Origin: Purshia tridentata
Lineage: Eukaryota > Streptophyta > Magnoliopsida > Rosales > Rosaceae
NCBI GenBank assembly: GCA_003254885.1
Contig: QANT01008315.1
Coordinates: 47,037-111,036 of the forward strand
Direction: 5' to 3'
DNA: 64,000 nucleotides
The notes beneath the pieces are model-generated. The model worked only from the letters and a program-made list of their open reading frames with translations. It had not been told where the DNA came from and ran no database searches. Made by a program: the position numbers and the translations under genes. Positions within the stretch are counted from its first letter, which is position 1, and each line of letters opens with the position of its first letter. Positions 1-14,176 of this stretch are shown here, in pieces.

Positions 1-526
1 TGCATATTTATAAAAAAATAAACAAGAAAAAAAATATCACAATAAAAAAAAAACATACAATGCAAATACAAGATAAGTCTATAAAAATTGAATCCTGCGC
101 TTCTTCACAACATAAATATTTTTAATTACTGAATCTATATCTATACTATCAGGAAGTTTTTTTTTTAATATTAAAAATCATACAATCATCAAGAAACTCT
201 TCATCTATCTTGTTTCGAAACTGAGTTTTTATAATCTTCAAATATTAAAATTCTTGCTCCGTTGTTGTTGTAGAAACATGAAGAGTCAACCATAAGCAAA
301 TCAATCTATAAATCATAAAGAAGAATACAAACTTTATTATTTCAACAAATTTTCAACATTATAAATAGATTATAGCTAAATTAGTATAATTGATTTAATA
401 CTATAGATAAATTATAAATAGATTAGTATAAATAACTTTTACATAGAGAGAAAGCAGTGGCGAGAGATGACTAAAGGAGACAAGAAGACCATTGATGTTA
501 AATTTTGTTTGGACAAAGAAAATAAA
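1..526. other. AT-rich intergenic sequence
   Basis: No gene is visible. The stretch is very AT-rich, and around 360-440 it has short imperfect repeats of a motif like ataaatagatta. There is no open frame of note on either strand. Confidence 0.6.
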
Positions 527-831
527 GGCCTCGTTTGGTGTCTAGGATTGGATTGGAAAGGATAAATAATAAATTCATGTGTATTTAAGGAAAAAGATAG
601 AGTGTTTTTCTAACTTAAAGGAAGAAGAGGGAAAGAAAATGACTTACTTACAAGGAAAATGTTATCCTTACTAATCCCTACCATTTTGAGGGGATTGGAA
701 AAGATAAGTTTTCTTCATAATTTATCTATCTTATTCTCATCTTCTTTCTTTAACTTAGAAATTTATTCTTCAAATACTCATAAATTTGTCACTTATCCTT
801 TCTAATCCAATCCTAGACATCAAACGAGCCC
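527..831. mobile_element. MITE with ~39-bp terminal inverted repeats
   Basis: The left end (527-566, beginning ggcctcgtttg) is the imperfect reverse complement of the right end (793-831, ending caaacgagccc). Both arms share the core gtctaggattggatt. The element is about 305 bp, AT-rich and non-coding, as expected of a miniature inverted-repeat element mobilised in trans. The flanks show no clean target-site duplication, so I do not assign a superfamily. Confidence 0.7.
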
Positions 832-998
832 AAAGAGTACTAAACTAACTAGGAGACTCGTGAAAAACTTTTTTTTTTTTTTAAATTAGGTGGGCTGGCC
901 TTCATTAATAAACGAGCCCAAAGAGTACTAAACTAACTAGGAGACTAGTGAAAAACTTTTTTTTTTTTTTAAATTAGGTAGGCTGGCCTTCATTAATA
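823..998. repeat. 88-bp tandem direct duplication
   Basis: The unit 823-910 is repeated at 911-998 with a few substitutions (for example gactcgtg against gactagtg). Each unit starts with the outer part of the MITE right terminal repeat (aacgagcccaaag) and contains a T-tract. The duplication therefore happened after the MITE inserted. Confidence 0.85.
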
Positions 999-1279
999 GG
1001 TATACTACTGCTACAGAAAAAAAAAACAGGGGTGGGCTATAGCCCTCCTAGCCCACAATGTGCATCCGTCCCTGTCCCTTAATTAGTCTTTACTGTTAAG
1101 CATATATGGGTTCAGTTGGAACAGCATGTTCAGTTCTATGTTAGTTAGGTGGCAGCTTAAAACCATATACGTACGTATATACCAGACTCCTAATATTATG
1201 GTGATCCATAAAAAGATCTCACCTCACCAAAACAGCAGTGATTATTAGATTATAGCAAGTAACCGCTTGTCAGTTGTGC

Positions 1280-1340
1280 ATGGCTATATAAGAAAAGCTA
1301 CTGTCATTGTGCAAGATGGCTATATAAGAAAAGCTACTGC
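1280..1340 (+). promoter_or_regulatory. Duplicated TATA box of the beta-glucosidase gene
   Basis: A segment containing ggctatataagaaaagctac occurs twice, with TATA cores at about 1285 and 1321. The copies lie about 90-130 bases before the start codon at 1417, a sensible distance for a core promoter with a short leader. Which copy is used cannot be told from sequence. Confidence 0.6.
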
Positions 1341-1416
1341 ATATTTAATCTGATAATATATATTAAAAAAAAAAAGAGGGGATTACTAGAGGTTTAATTG
1401 CTTGGAGTTGGAGGTC

Positions 1417-4853
<3,437 letters not shown>

Positions 4854-5542
4854 ATGGTTGATCCAGCTGATTTTCCTTGCACATAGTTGCCTATTAATGT
4901 TGAGTGGGAGAACTATAGACAAAGAGTGGTATAATGTACTCTCCCTTGAAGGTTCAATTTCAGAGGCTGTCATTTTCTTGGTATTTCTAATAGAATGATG
5001 CTTGGGAATGCCCTGTAATATGTTCAAATTATGATAATATAAGACCTGCAGCTACATGTAACTGGAAAAATGTGACAACACAGAAGAGATTATGTGTTGT
5101 TAAATAAAATAGGAAATAATGTGTTGTAAACTAGATCTAAATTTTTATACATTTAGATTTAATTTAGGTGTTATTAGACTCCACATATGATTTGTGTGCA
5201 TATCTTGAACCAAAAACTGATTGAAGAAATTTATGCTTGTTATAACTTTTTTTTTGTTTCTTTTTTAATATAATTGTTGAACTTGCCCAATGAGCAATGT
5301 TTGTATTAACTTGTTACACAAATAAAGTAGTTAGCTCAGTAAACTTTGGTTCTTTTCATGATCCAACACAATTATTATTCGCTGTAGTAAATGAGATACA
5401 TACCACAGTTACAAATATAAGTGAAAATTGAGGCACATTTCTCTGCTTATGTAGCCTCATAAGTATGCAATATTTTAAAAACTACCACAATGAAATGGCA
5501 ATGATTTCGAGCAGCTACACAAAGAAGAAAATAAAATAAAAA
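4854..5542. other. 3' UTR of glucosidase and convergent intergenic
   Basis: This gap lies between two convergent genes. The first 200 bases are probably glucosidase 3' UTR. The rest is AT-rich with no supported gene. Confidence 0.5.
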
Positions 5543-8500
5543 TCAATGATGTGATGCAGTGTCAAATCTTTGGTCTCCATCTGCTGTTGCCTGGACTTGA
5601 ACTGCATACTGCAAGTTCCAAAGGATGTCTTCGAAAGATGGGCGGCTTGACTCTGGAGAAATGCATTTTTTCATTATGGAGATCACAATTGATAAAGATT
5701 CTTGTGAGCAAGTGGCTAGGACAATCGGTTCAATTATTTGTTTCCGGCCATCCTGACTATTGAGAGAGGCCTGTAAATAGCAGAATTACTTAGAGTTTGC
5801 TACAACTCACGAGTCATGAATCTTGCACATTTTTCAGGTACATGCAGTGCAAAGGTTAATAAGATCTGAATTAAGTCAGAATGTCATCAACTACCATATC
5901 ATTTAGCAGGAATGCCTCTCTTCGAGCAGGCATGGCAGATCCAACAAGAGCCTCGAGTACTATATATCCAAAGCTATAAGCATCATCCTGTAAACTTGTC
6001 ATTTTCCTGAAGAAATGGACTCCTCATGGTTAGATGTCAACAATTAAATAACTCATATGCAGCCAACCTGCAGCAAGATACAGTAACTTGCAAAATAAAC
6101 TCCTGTTCAGGATAAACCTAAAGAAATAGTACCGTTTACATCACATCACTGTTTTAAAAAACGAAATCTTACCATGATTTAAGGTCTTCTTTTGCCTACA
6201 AATAAGAACAAACAAATCATAATTACATGAGAAGAAAAGTATTATCACAGGGCCAACCATTTATTCAGTCATTTGGAGGAGACCTATGTACCTTAGATTG
6301 ATCCGTTCCTTCTGAGATAATGGACAGTCCATAGTCGCTCAATTTTGCCATATTATGCTCGTTGAGAAAGATATTATTCATCTTCAGTCGGTTGTTGAAG
6401 AAACCAGGAATAACTCCAGTATGTAGGAAGTGCACAGCCTTCGCAACACCAATTAGAACTGCCAGTCTCTCTGACCAGTCGAGAACCTTTCCAGGACTAT
6501 TCCCTCCACAAGCATTATTTTCTATGCTTAGCGAGAAAAAAAAAAAAAAAAAAGAAGCCCAAGTTTACACTGCTTCATAAAAGAAAATTCCCAAGTTCCC
6601 TTTTGTTTTTGCAATAAAGAAGTTTTTCAGAAAAGAAAATAATGATAATTGAAAAATTAAACAAAGAAAAAGGCCAAATCTTGGCTCAAAAGTTATGATC
6701 AATTTTGAGACAAATGCAATACTATGTACTTAAGTTTGCATTGGAAAACACAAACAAAAGAAGATGAGAACTCATATGAAATTAGGCTCTCAATTGAACC
6801 AAAAAAATTTCATACGTAGTTTTCCAAGCTTACCAGAGAGATGAGCACGAAAGGTCCCATTTGGAACATATTCAGATACAAGATAGACCTTGTCCAGACT
6901 GTAATCATCTCCACCATCAAGGAAGTGCCCTAAAAGGCATACCAAATGCGGGTGACGAAGCTTAGAAAGCAGATCCAACCTGAGTTTAAAATTTCGAATA
7001 GAGTATTTCTTTGACAAAGGCAAGCACCTAATAGCTACTTGAGTCCCATTATCTAGTCTTCCTTTGTAGAGCTGCATGATAAAGGAAATGAGCTTCAAAA
7101 CATATGTTATATTGAAAAATGAAATTTCAATGGGTTAGTCAAGCTGACATCATAGCAATTTTAGCAGAGCGGTATCATGTTCTGAATTGCAAACTATACC
7201 TTCCCATATGAACCTTCACCCAAAAAGGCAGAGTTGTCAAAGTTGTTGGTAGCTTCCATCAACTCTTCTAAAGAAAATGTCCGGTAAACCGGGAGCCCTT
7301 GTGCGCCTAACTTTGCAGCTTGTGAAATAAATCCTGAATGACAGAAGAAGAAAAAAAGCCATCTTGGTCAGCTTAAATGTTCATCAATTTGTAAACTAAT
7401 GGTCAGATGCTACCTGCCTTACGAAAAAAAATTCAAAGAAAAACAAGTGTCACATTGTTGTTAGTGGTTGACCTACTTGCATTTGTTATAATCTCAGAGG
7501 ACAGCCCTGCTTCTGAGCTATCTTGCACTGATTTGTGCAGTAAATGCTGCTCCGAGATCCCCCGAGGGTAATATCTTCTAAAGAAAATGATAAAGCCTAA
7601 AACCAGAAGTACTGTAAGTACAAATATTCCTAGAATCACACCCATCAAGAATCCTACATCTTTTCCTCCAGATTGTTTCTTCTTTGGGCTGACTTCCTTG
7701 CAATATGATTGTGCATGCTGATATTGCATACCAATGGATAAGCAATTCCCAACATACTTAACAACTCTCTTTTCTGATTCAGTTCTCAAACAAGAGGGCA
7801 GGTCACCTGTCAAACTATTTTTTGATATATCAATGAAATCAAGTTTGCTGCCACAGCTTAGATGGCCTGGAAGTGAACCACTCAACAGATTTGAAGCCAA
7901 ATTCAAGTAACTGATATTGGGCAAGGAGAAAAGTGCAGCAAGAGGTGTGCCTCCAAGTGTATTGAATGACATATCAAGGTGTTGAATCCCACTTAATTTG
8001 GAATATTGCTGTGGAATCTCACCAGAGAAGGAATTGTTGCTGAGAAAAAGCATGACCAACCCTTTGGGCATTGGGGGTAGTATAGAATTTAATTTGTTCC
8101 TGCTCAAATCCAGCACTTGTAAGCTACTTAAGTGTACGAGATCTGGTAATTTACCTGCTATCTCATTGCTAGACAAAGCAAGATCAGTGAGAGTACTTAT
8201 ACTCAAAATTGAAGATGGGAATGGACCTTTCAACTGGTTGTTTCTCAAGCTTAGAGTTGTGAGATTAGTTAGTGAATCAAACCAGTTCGGGATAGTATCA
8301 TTGAATGAATTGTCATCCATTATAAGAGTTTGAAGCTTCACCATTGCAGAAATCTTAGGTGGGATTGAACCAAAGAGAAAGTTTGAACTCAAATCCAGAT
8401 GTTCAAGGGAAGACAACCTGTGAATTTTGTCTGGAAGTTGACCCCAGATGCCCAAAGACACAAGACTAAGGGCTTTCAAGTTGTTTAGCCTTGCCAGGGT

Positions 8501-8830
8501 AGTAAAAAAAGAGTCCAAAGAGAAATTCACGGATAAAGTTTGTTTTGGAATTGAAACCCCATTGAACTCACTGACTTTGGCTGGCTTATCACCCTTAATT
8601 CTGAGCTCAGTTACAAAATTGTCAAGGCATGTGATGTTTACTTGTGCAAGTGAAGATATAGAGCAAAAATCTATGCTATGGTCATTCCAAATTTCCAATT
8701 GCTTTGGGTACTCCAAATGCTTCCTTAGCTGTAGAAGCACTTGGGTTTGAGAGGATTGTAGTTGATGACTACTCAGAAATAAGAAACAACATGAAAGACA
8801 GAATAGCAGAAATGATCTACAAAGCCCCAT
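5543..8830 (-). CDS. LRR receptor-like protein, probable pseudokinase (At3g03770 type)
   Basis: A plasma-membrane receptor-like protein. Seven coding exons on the minus strand: 8830-7477, 7333-7200, 7071-6834, 6521-6292, 6195-6173 (a 23-base microexon), 6006-5895, 5770-5543. They join to 772 residues. In order: signal peptide (about 1-25), leucine-rich repeats (about 110-350), one membrane helix (about 395-420), kinase-like domain (about 470-740). The kinase core is degenerate. The ATP-binding lysine of VAIK is arginine (VAIRCL), the HRD catalytic motif is absent (the equivalent stretch reads FNNRLKMNN), and DFG is DYG. These losses match the known group of LRR pseudokinases near At3g03770. 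A likely 5' UTR intron spans 8883-9387, so transcription starts near 9500. The ligand is unknown. Confidence 0.92.
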
Positions 8831-8882
8831 GAAAAATTCCCTTTTCTTATCAATGCTTCATGAAGCAATGAAGTTTCCAAAA

Positions 8883-9540
8883 TCTGCAAAATACAAGAAC
8901 CCAATATAACCTGTCATTTTATCGAAACACCAAATGGGGCTAATAATTATAAGTCAAACAGAGTTGAAACAGGGGCCGACTCATTAAAGAAGAAACATAA
9001 TTGTCAGTATCAGATTGAAATATGGAATTTTCTGGGATTTTAGTGAAAACCAATAGAAATCAGACACAGAGAAAATTTAAGCTCCCTAAAAGCTAAAAAA
9101 CAAAGAAATTCCTCAAAATATTGAACTTTGGAGCAAGTCCCTCACAAAGCAGAAACAGAGAAAATGCAGAGGCTTAGAAGTATTGAAGTCTGGGGCTGAT
9201 CACACTTACTAAACCAAATGTATTAGATTTAATTCAAGCAAAATAAGCAAAACCAAGAAAGGAAAAACAAGGATGAGAATTGAGAAAACAAATATCGATT
9301 TTAGTGGCATGTGCAATAACCAAAATAACAAATACGTGCTTTTCTGCTGAAAAAGTTTGCAGCAGTAGAACAGAGAAAGTGGGGTACCTCAATTTAATGC
9401 ATTAAGTTCTCGCACATGGTGTTCTTAATAAAAGACCATGAGCTCTCCAGCATTAATGGAGTCGGCTGTACTGGTATGCAAGAGAGAAAGTTGGGAGGGC
9501 TACTCTTGCTCTCTTTGAGCAGTAAGTGAGAAGTGGTGGA
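8883..9540 (-). promoter_or_regulatory. Probable 5' UTR intron and leader of the LRR receptor gene
   Basis: On the minus strand a donor (gag|gtacccc, exon edge 9388) and an acceptor (ttttgcag, exon edge 8882) bracket about 505 bases just upstream of the start codon. This suggests an intron in the 5' leader. It is based on signals only. Confidence 0.4.
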
Positions 9541-11425
9541 GGTGACCAAAACTGAAAAATCTGTTACCTTATTTGTTCATAACAATTATCACATGAAAAA
9601 AAATTAATTTTTCAGTTGTATGCCCATATTTACCTTGTTTTCTGTATTTCTTTTATTTTTCAGTTGCTTTGATGAAGCAGATGTTTGTGTTTCAAACTTC
9701 GAATTGCTCTTTCGATCTGTAGGTTCATTGTGATTCTGTGAAGGGCTGAAGGGTAGTCTTTTTTCCTTTATTTTCTTTTAATTTGATTATGAACATATAA
9801 ATATTCAAAAGGGTAGATTGGTAAAAGGAATGGATGTCCTTGGGACTTGTGATTGCAACTTACCATAACTTGACAGGCTGTGCCAAATGAAATCTACAGA
9901 TGCCCATTCGTTCATAACAATCCACTACTTAATTTAGCTGGTTAGATATTTATTGTGAAAAACAAGATTATTGGACTCGTCAAAGGTTTTTTTCTTTTTC
10001 ACATCAATTATCTTCTGATTTTTGCAGTTTCTAGTATTAATATGAGTAGAGCAGCTCAGGATCAAGCATTTGATAAGGGACCTATCCTCCACATTTAAGT
10101 CCCCTACACTCTTTTGAGTCAAAAGTATCACAACCAAGGGGCATGTGAAATTGTGAATAGCATGTTGAAAAGCAAAATATCAGCATTTCTAAACACAGAA
10201 CACCATTTATGCTACTAGGCTCAAGCCACCCAGCTTTCAATGTCACCCTCTTATGATCTTATCTTATGAGGTTAACCTACATCATAGTACAAATATCACA
10301 TGCTGGTGCCAATTCTATTACCATCAAATAGACATATTAAGCGGCTCACAAATTGGAAAATCAAGAGTAAATTTCATTGTTCACAGACCATTGCTGAGCA
10401 CTTACACAGGATATAGTCATCATATGAAATAATAATTCACTTTTCTCTATGATCAACGTTCAATAATTAGCCATCACTCTCTTACAAAGAAGATCACATG
10501 CATCTTGAAATTTGGCCAACATGAGGAGGTTTATCGACCCAGAAAAAATTACAGCTGATATGATTTGCATTCAACAGATTATTTATTCCAAAGTAAGATT
10601 AATGATAGAAAACTAAAAGTGAATAAGCAAGTCCCACATCAATTATGCCATGACTGGGCTCCTCATGAAATAAAAATGAGTGGAAAAAGAACCCTATCTG
10701 TATAAGACGTCTTATGGCCCCAAGGGCAAAGAGAATCATATCTACACAGTATACAACATCATATACGGTCCCACCCTCCGTAATATGAAACCCTGATTTC
10801 AGGTCACTTGGACTTCTTGACAAAGATTAGGTTTTACACAGGTAACAGCACAGTAGCATTTGCAGTGCAATAAATGAGAAATAAGATAGGTTTGAGCATG
10901 AGGATACTCAGATAGTCAGATGCATAGTGATAGTGGTAATGACAAAACAGACTCTCATATTCATATTTGCCCATCTTTGGTACCAAGATGGGACCGATCA
11001 ATTCATGATTTCACCTTTAGCATTATGGAATATCTTTATCAAACAAAGTTTTAAAAGGGAATTATTATAACCATATGATTTTGGAGGATGACAATCTGCC
11101 CTTGCTTTCATAATCATAACTAAAATAAAGAGAATATTTACCCTTGCCATATATTATCTTAAAAGAGATCCTGCTTAGGACACATTGGTACATCTTGCAC
11201 AAAAGCCCACTATTTTTATTACCTATGTTGGCATCCGGAGGCTGTATAAAAGATGTAATGGTTGGAATGAATTAGGCAGCTCCAATGAGTACGCTATTGC
11301 CCTATATGGTAAGTTATAACCTAGGCATGGCAGCACCCAATGCCTCATCCCCTACGTTATGCTTAGGCAACAAATCCAGACACAACAAAGAGAACAAACT
11401 TTCTAGATTATTTCAAACAGCTAGA
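9541..11425. other. Intergenic, no gene recognised
   Basis: About 1.9 kb between the leader of the LRR receptor gene and the 3' side of the mTERF gene. Short open frames (for example near 9934-10137 and 10599-10823, minus) have no recognisable domain and no flanking splice structure. The part next to 11770 may be mTERF 3' UTR. Confidence 0.45.
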
Positions 11426-11770
11426 GAAGAGTTTTTTAAATAAGAGTTGAACTATGGCACCTATACAAACACTGCAGAACAACTATAACCATCTGAATGG
11501 ATAAAGTAGTTCACAAAAAGATCATAACAGGAAAAATGGGATATCAAAATAAGTCAAAGCTAAACAAAGAAATGGAAATTTATACATACCAAAAATAAAA
11601 ACGAGAAAACAAAAAGAGGGAGAAAGAGCTATCAAACAGTTTAGAGGCCACAAAATTGCTCGTCTTCCCATCTAGTTCTCAACCAAAAAGTGAAGATCAG
11701 CAGCCACAGCCAACAAATAAACTTGGGATCCTTCAGCACTTTCTCAATCATTCAATTTCATCATAGTTAC

Positions 11771-13132
11771 TTACATATTTAAAGGAGCTGGAAGCCCTTG
11801 AAATTCTATCTTGCCTTTGTGTGCCATAACAACATCAGGAACCACTTCTTTATATTTGGTCACTATTTTCTTCAGGAAAGTCTTCTCAGTCATTTTGAGC
11901 ACATAAACAAACTTAATACCTTCGTCTATCAACCCCCGAGACAGTAAAAGTTGCAGAACTGAACACCTAGGAATAATTCTCTTCTCCAAGCTAAGCAGTA
12001 AAAGATTTGGATTCCTTGAAATCGTTGATGGCTTCATATTCAATTTATTCGTGAAGAAAGTCATCAATTTCTGGAGCTTCTTCACCGAAGTAAGCATACA
12101 CATGGGTTGCAATTTGAATGCTGAATAAATATCATCTTTCGACATACCAAAACTTCTATAAGTTTCCAACTTCTGCTCCCAGAGTGCCTTACTCAAAACT
12201 GCCATGCTACGATACGCTAGAACAAACAGCATATTATTGGGATTAAACCCCAAATTTGTTACTTCACCAATAATCTCACTAACTCGATGACCCCTTAGAA
12301 GCATTGCACTTGGCTGAACCATGAAAAGCTTCACAATAAGTGACTCAGGTACACCATGGCTCTTCAACATTGATATGTTTGGCTCAAGCACCTTTTCCAA
12401 ATTAAATTCAAGCAGGCGGTGGCAATCCTTTACAGCCTTTACGGCACTCACATCACTGCCAAGAAACCGCTTAAGAAATTTAAGATTTGGAATGATGTTG
12501 TTTTTAAGGCTCCTTGTTAGAATATAAGGCATTTTGGATAAAATCTCTGCAGTTTCAAGGTCTGAAAGACCCAAAGATTTGAAAAAATCGATTTTTGGCT
12601 TTAAAATCTTCCGAGTATCAGATGAAAACAATGCAGGACGCTTCATGGTTATGGTTGTTATATCCTTTTCGCTGAAACCATGATTTCTAAAGAACTCAAA
12701 GACCGTTTGTGCACGACTCTCAAGCACACGTGGGTCTTTACAAATCAATTCGGCAAGGCTAGTATTTGAAAACCCCAAAGACTTAAACAACTTCAAATTG
12801 GGCTCAAGTTTACCGTCTAAATCAGCTAATAGCAATACTGGACGTTTAATGATTATGTTTCTGATGTGGGTCTGACTCAACCCGTGAGCTCTAAGTAGGC
12901 TGAGTACCGAGTCCGGGTTGTGTGTGGGTTCGATGTGAAGCTTCTTGGAAGCTGCAATGGCTGATTCTGAGGACAAGCCACATGACTTTTTGAGGTAAGA
13001 GACTGAAAAAGATTGTTGGTCTATTAATTTAGAGAGGCCTGAGAATTGTTTGGGAGTGGAGGTTGAGAACAGGCAGCCATGGCTAAATGGTGAAGCTCTG
13101 TGCTCTAGTTTTGTGCAAACTGAACGAAGCAT
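11771..13132 (-). CDS. mTERF-family organellar protein (intact copy)
   Basis: A single-exon gene of 453 codons. It encodes a mitochondrial transcription termination factor family protein; these helical-repeat proteins bind organellar nucleic acid and influence transcription, splicing or ribosome biogenesis in mitochondria or plastids. The N-terminal ~60 residues are rich in S, K and R with few acidic residues, fitting an organelle transit peptide. From about residue 85 there are successive ~35-residue mTERF motifs with the typical leucine/proline pattern (such as KRPALF, KMPYIL, RNPNLLLL). Plants have many intronless mTERF genes in tandem arrays, which fits this layout. Whether it goes to mitochondria or plastids is not decided by the sequence. 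An upstream ATG is not visible, so this start is the best one. Confidence 0.92.
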   Translation of the reverse strand: MLRSVCTKLEHRASPFSHGCLFSTSTPKQFSGLSKLIDQQSFSVSYLKKSCGLSSESAIAASKKLHIEPTHNPDSVLSLLRAHGLSQTHIRNIIIKRPVLLLADLDGKLEPNLKLFKSLGFSNTSLAELICKDPRVLESRAQTVFEFFRNHGFSEKDITTITMKRPALFSSDTRKILKPKIDFFKSLGLSDLETAEILSKMPYILTRSLKNNIIPNLKFLKRFLGSDVSAVKAVKDCHRLLEFNLEKVLEPNISMLKSHGVPESLIVKLFMVQPSAMLLRGHRVSEIIGEVTNLGFNPNNMLFVLAYRSMAVLSKALWEQKLETYRSFGMSKDDIYSAFKLQPMCMLTSVKKLQKLMTFFTNKLNMKPSTISRNPNLLLLSLEKRIIPRCSVLQLLLSRGLIDEGIKFVYVLKMTEKTFLKKIVTKYKEVVPDVVMAHKGKIEFQGLPAPLNM

Positions 13133-13412
13133 TGGATTGAGAAATAAATAGCTGAGAATAAAGGTTTACCTGGTTTGTAATTTTTCAAAGCTAGATGGTG
13201 CTAACGAAGTGCTTCAAGCAGTCAAGCATTGGCCTTTCCTTTCTCCTTGTGCAGCGCCTTTGGGCAAAATTGGGTTTTTGACCGAACACGACGAATGTAA
13301 CGATATGTCGTTTATAGTTGCACTATCAACGACATGATGTTAACATGCTAATTGTGGGCCTGTGGCTACTGAGCCCACGTGACAAATGATATGCCAGTAG
13401 ATTTTTAATTCT

Positions 13413-13470
13413 TAATTTTTGACAAATTCACTTGTTGGATATAATTTTTGACAAATTCACTTGTTAGATA
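13413..13470. repeat. 29-bp tandem repeat, two copies
   Basis: The unit begins taatttttgacaaattcact; copies lie at 13413-13441 and 13442-13470 with one mismatch. It sits at the junction between the two mTERF duplication copies. Confidence 0.8.
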
Positions 13471-13872
13471 TAGTTTGGTACTTAAAAAGAGTTTTAAATA
13501 AGAGTTGAACACAAACAATTGGGTGAGCTATCTCTCTTATTATATTCTTCATCTCATGCCATGGCACCAGTACAAACACTGATCAACGACTCTACACATT
13601 TGAATGAATAAATTTTGTTCACAGAAAGATCATAATAGGGGAAAATGGGATATAAAATAAGTCAGAGCTAGAAAAATAAATGGAAATTCATACATACAAG
13701 AAAACAAAAAGAGGGAGAAAGAGCTATCAAACAGTTTACAGGCCACAAAACCTTTTAAAATGTAAAGTTCCTGATTTGAGTTGATCTGAGACCTCACAAA
13801 CCTGGAGAACCTTGAATGACTTGACATTTGAAGCCTCTCACATATAATGCCTACCAGTGGGTTCACAGCGTG

Positions 13873-14157
13873 TCAGAGATTATTCTCCTGAAGCATTTTT
13901 GTCAGATTCCCAGTACTCATGCACCAACTAGCATAATATAAGCTCACTACAGATTCATCTAAGTTCTCAACATTGACCAGTTCTAATTTGCCATCCATGG
14001 TTTGCAACACAAGTGGACTAAACTGTAACAAAGATGTAGCAATGGATATTTTGCTCGTCTTTCCTTCTAGTTCACAACCGAAAAAGTGAACATCAGCAGG
14101 CACAGCCAACATGGTGAAGTCAATAAACTTGGGATCCTCCAGCACTGGCTCAACCAT
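13873..14157 (-). CDS. Small ORF of unknown function, downstream of the mTERF pseudogene
   Basis: A 94-codon frame starts 20 bases after the mTERF pseudogene's stop, in another frame. It begins MVEPVLEDPKFIDF and has no domain I recognise. The matching segment behind the intact mTERF copy (about 11640-11755) is similar but has lost part of it, so the frame is broken there. It may be a chance frame in 3' UTR sequence or a relic of another gene. Low confidence that it is expressed. Confidence 0.2.
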   Translation of the reverse strand: MVEPVLEDPKFIDFTMLAVPADVHFFGCELEGKTSKISIATSLLQFSPLVLQTMDGKLELVNVENLDESVVSLYYASWCMSTGNLTKMLQENNL

Positions 14158-14176
14158 TCAATTTCATCATAGTTAC

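Noticed and set aside
7998-8333. Coding frame antisense to the LRR receptor gene
   Set aside because: It is a shadow of the strongly biased LRR exon. It has no homology and no splice context.
10599-10823. A 74-codon frame in the gap before mTERF
   Set aside because: No domain, no splice partners, and AT-rich flanks; probably chance.
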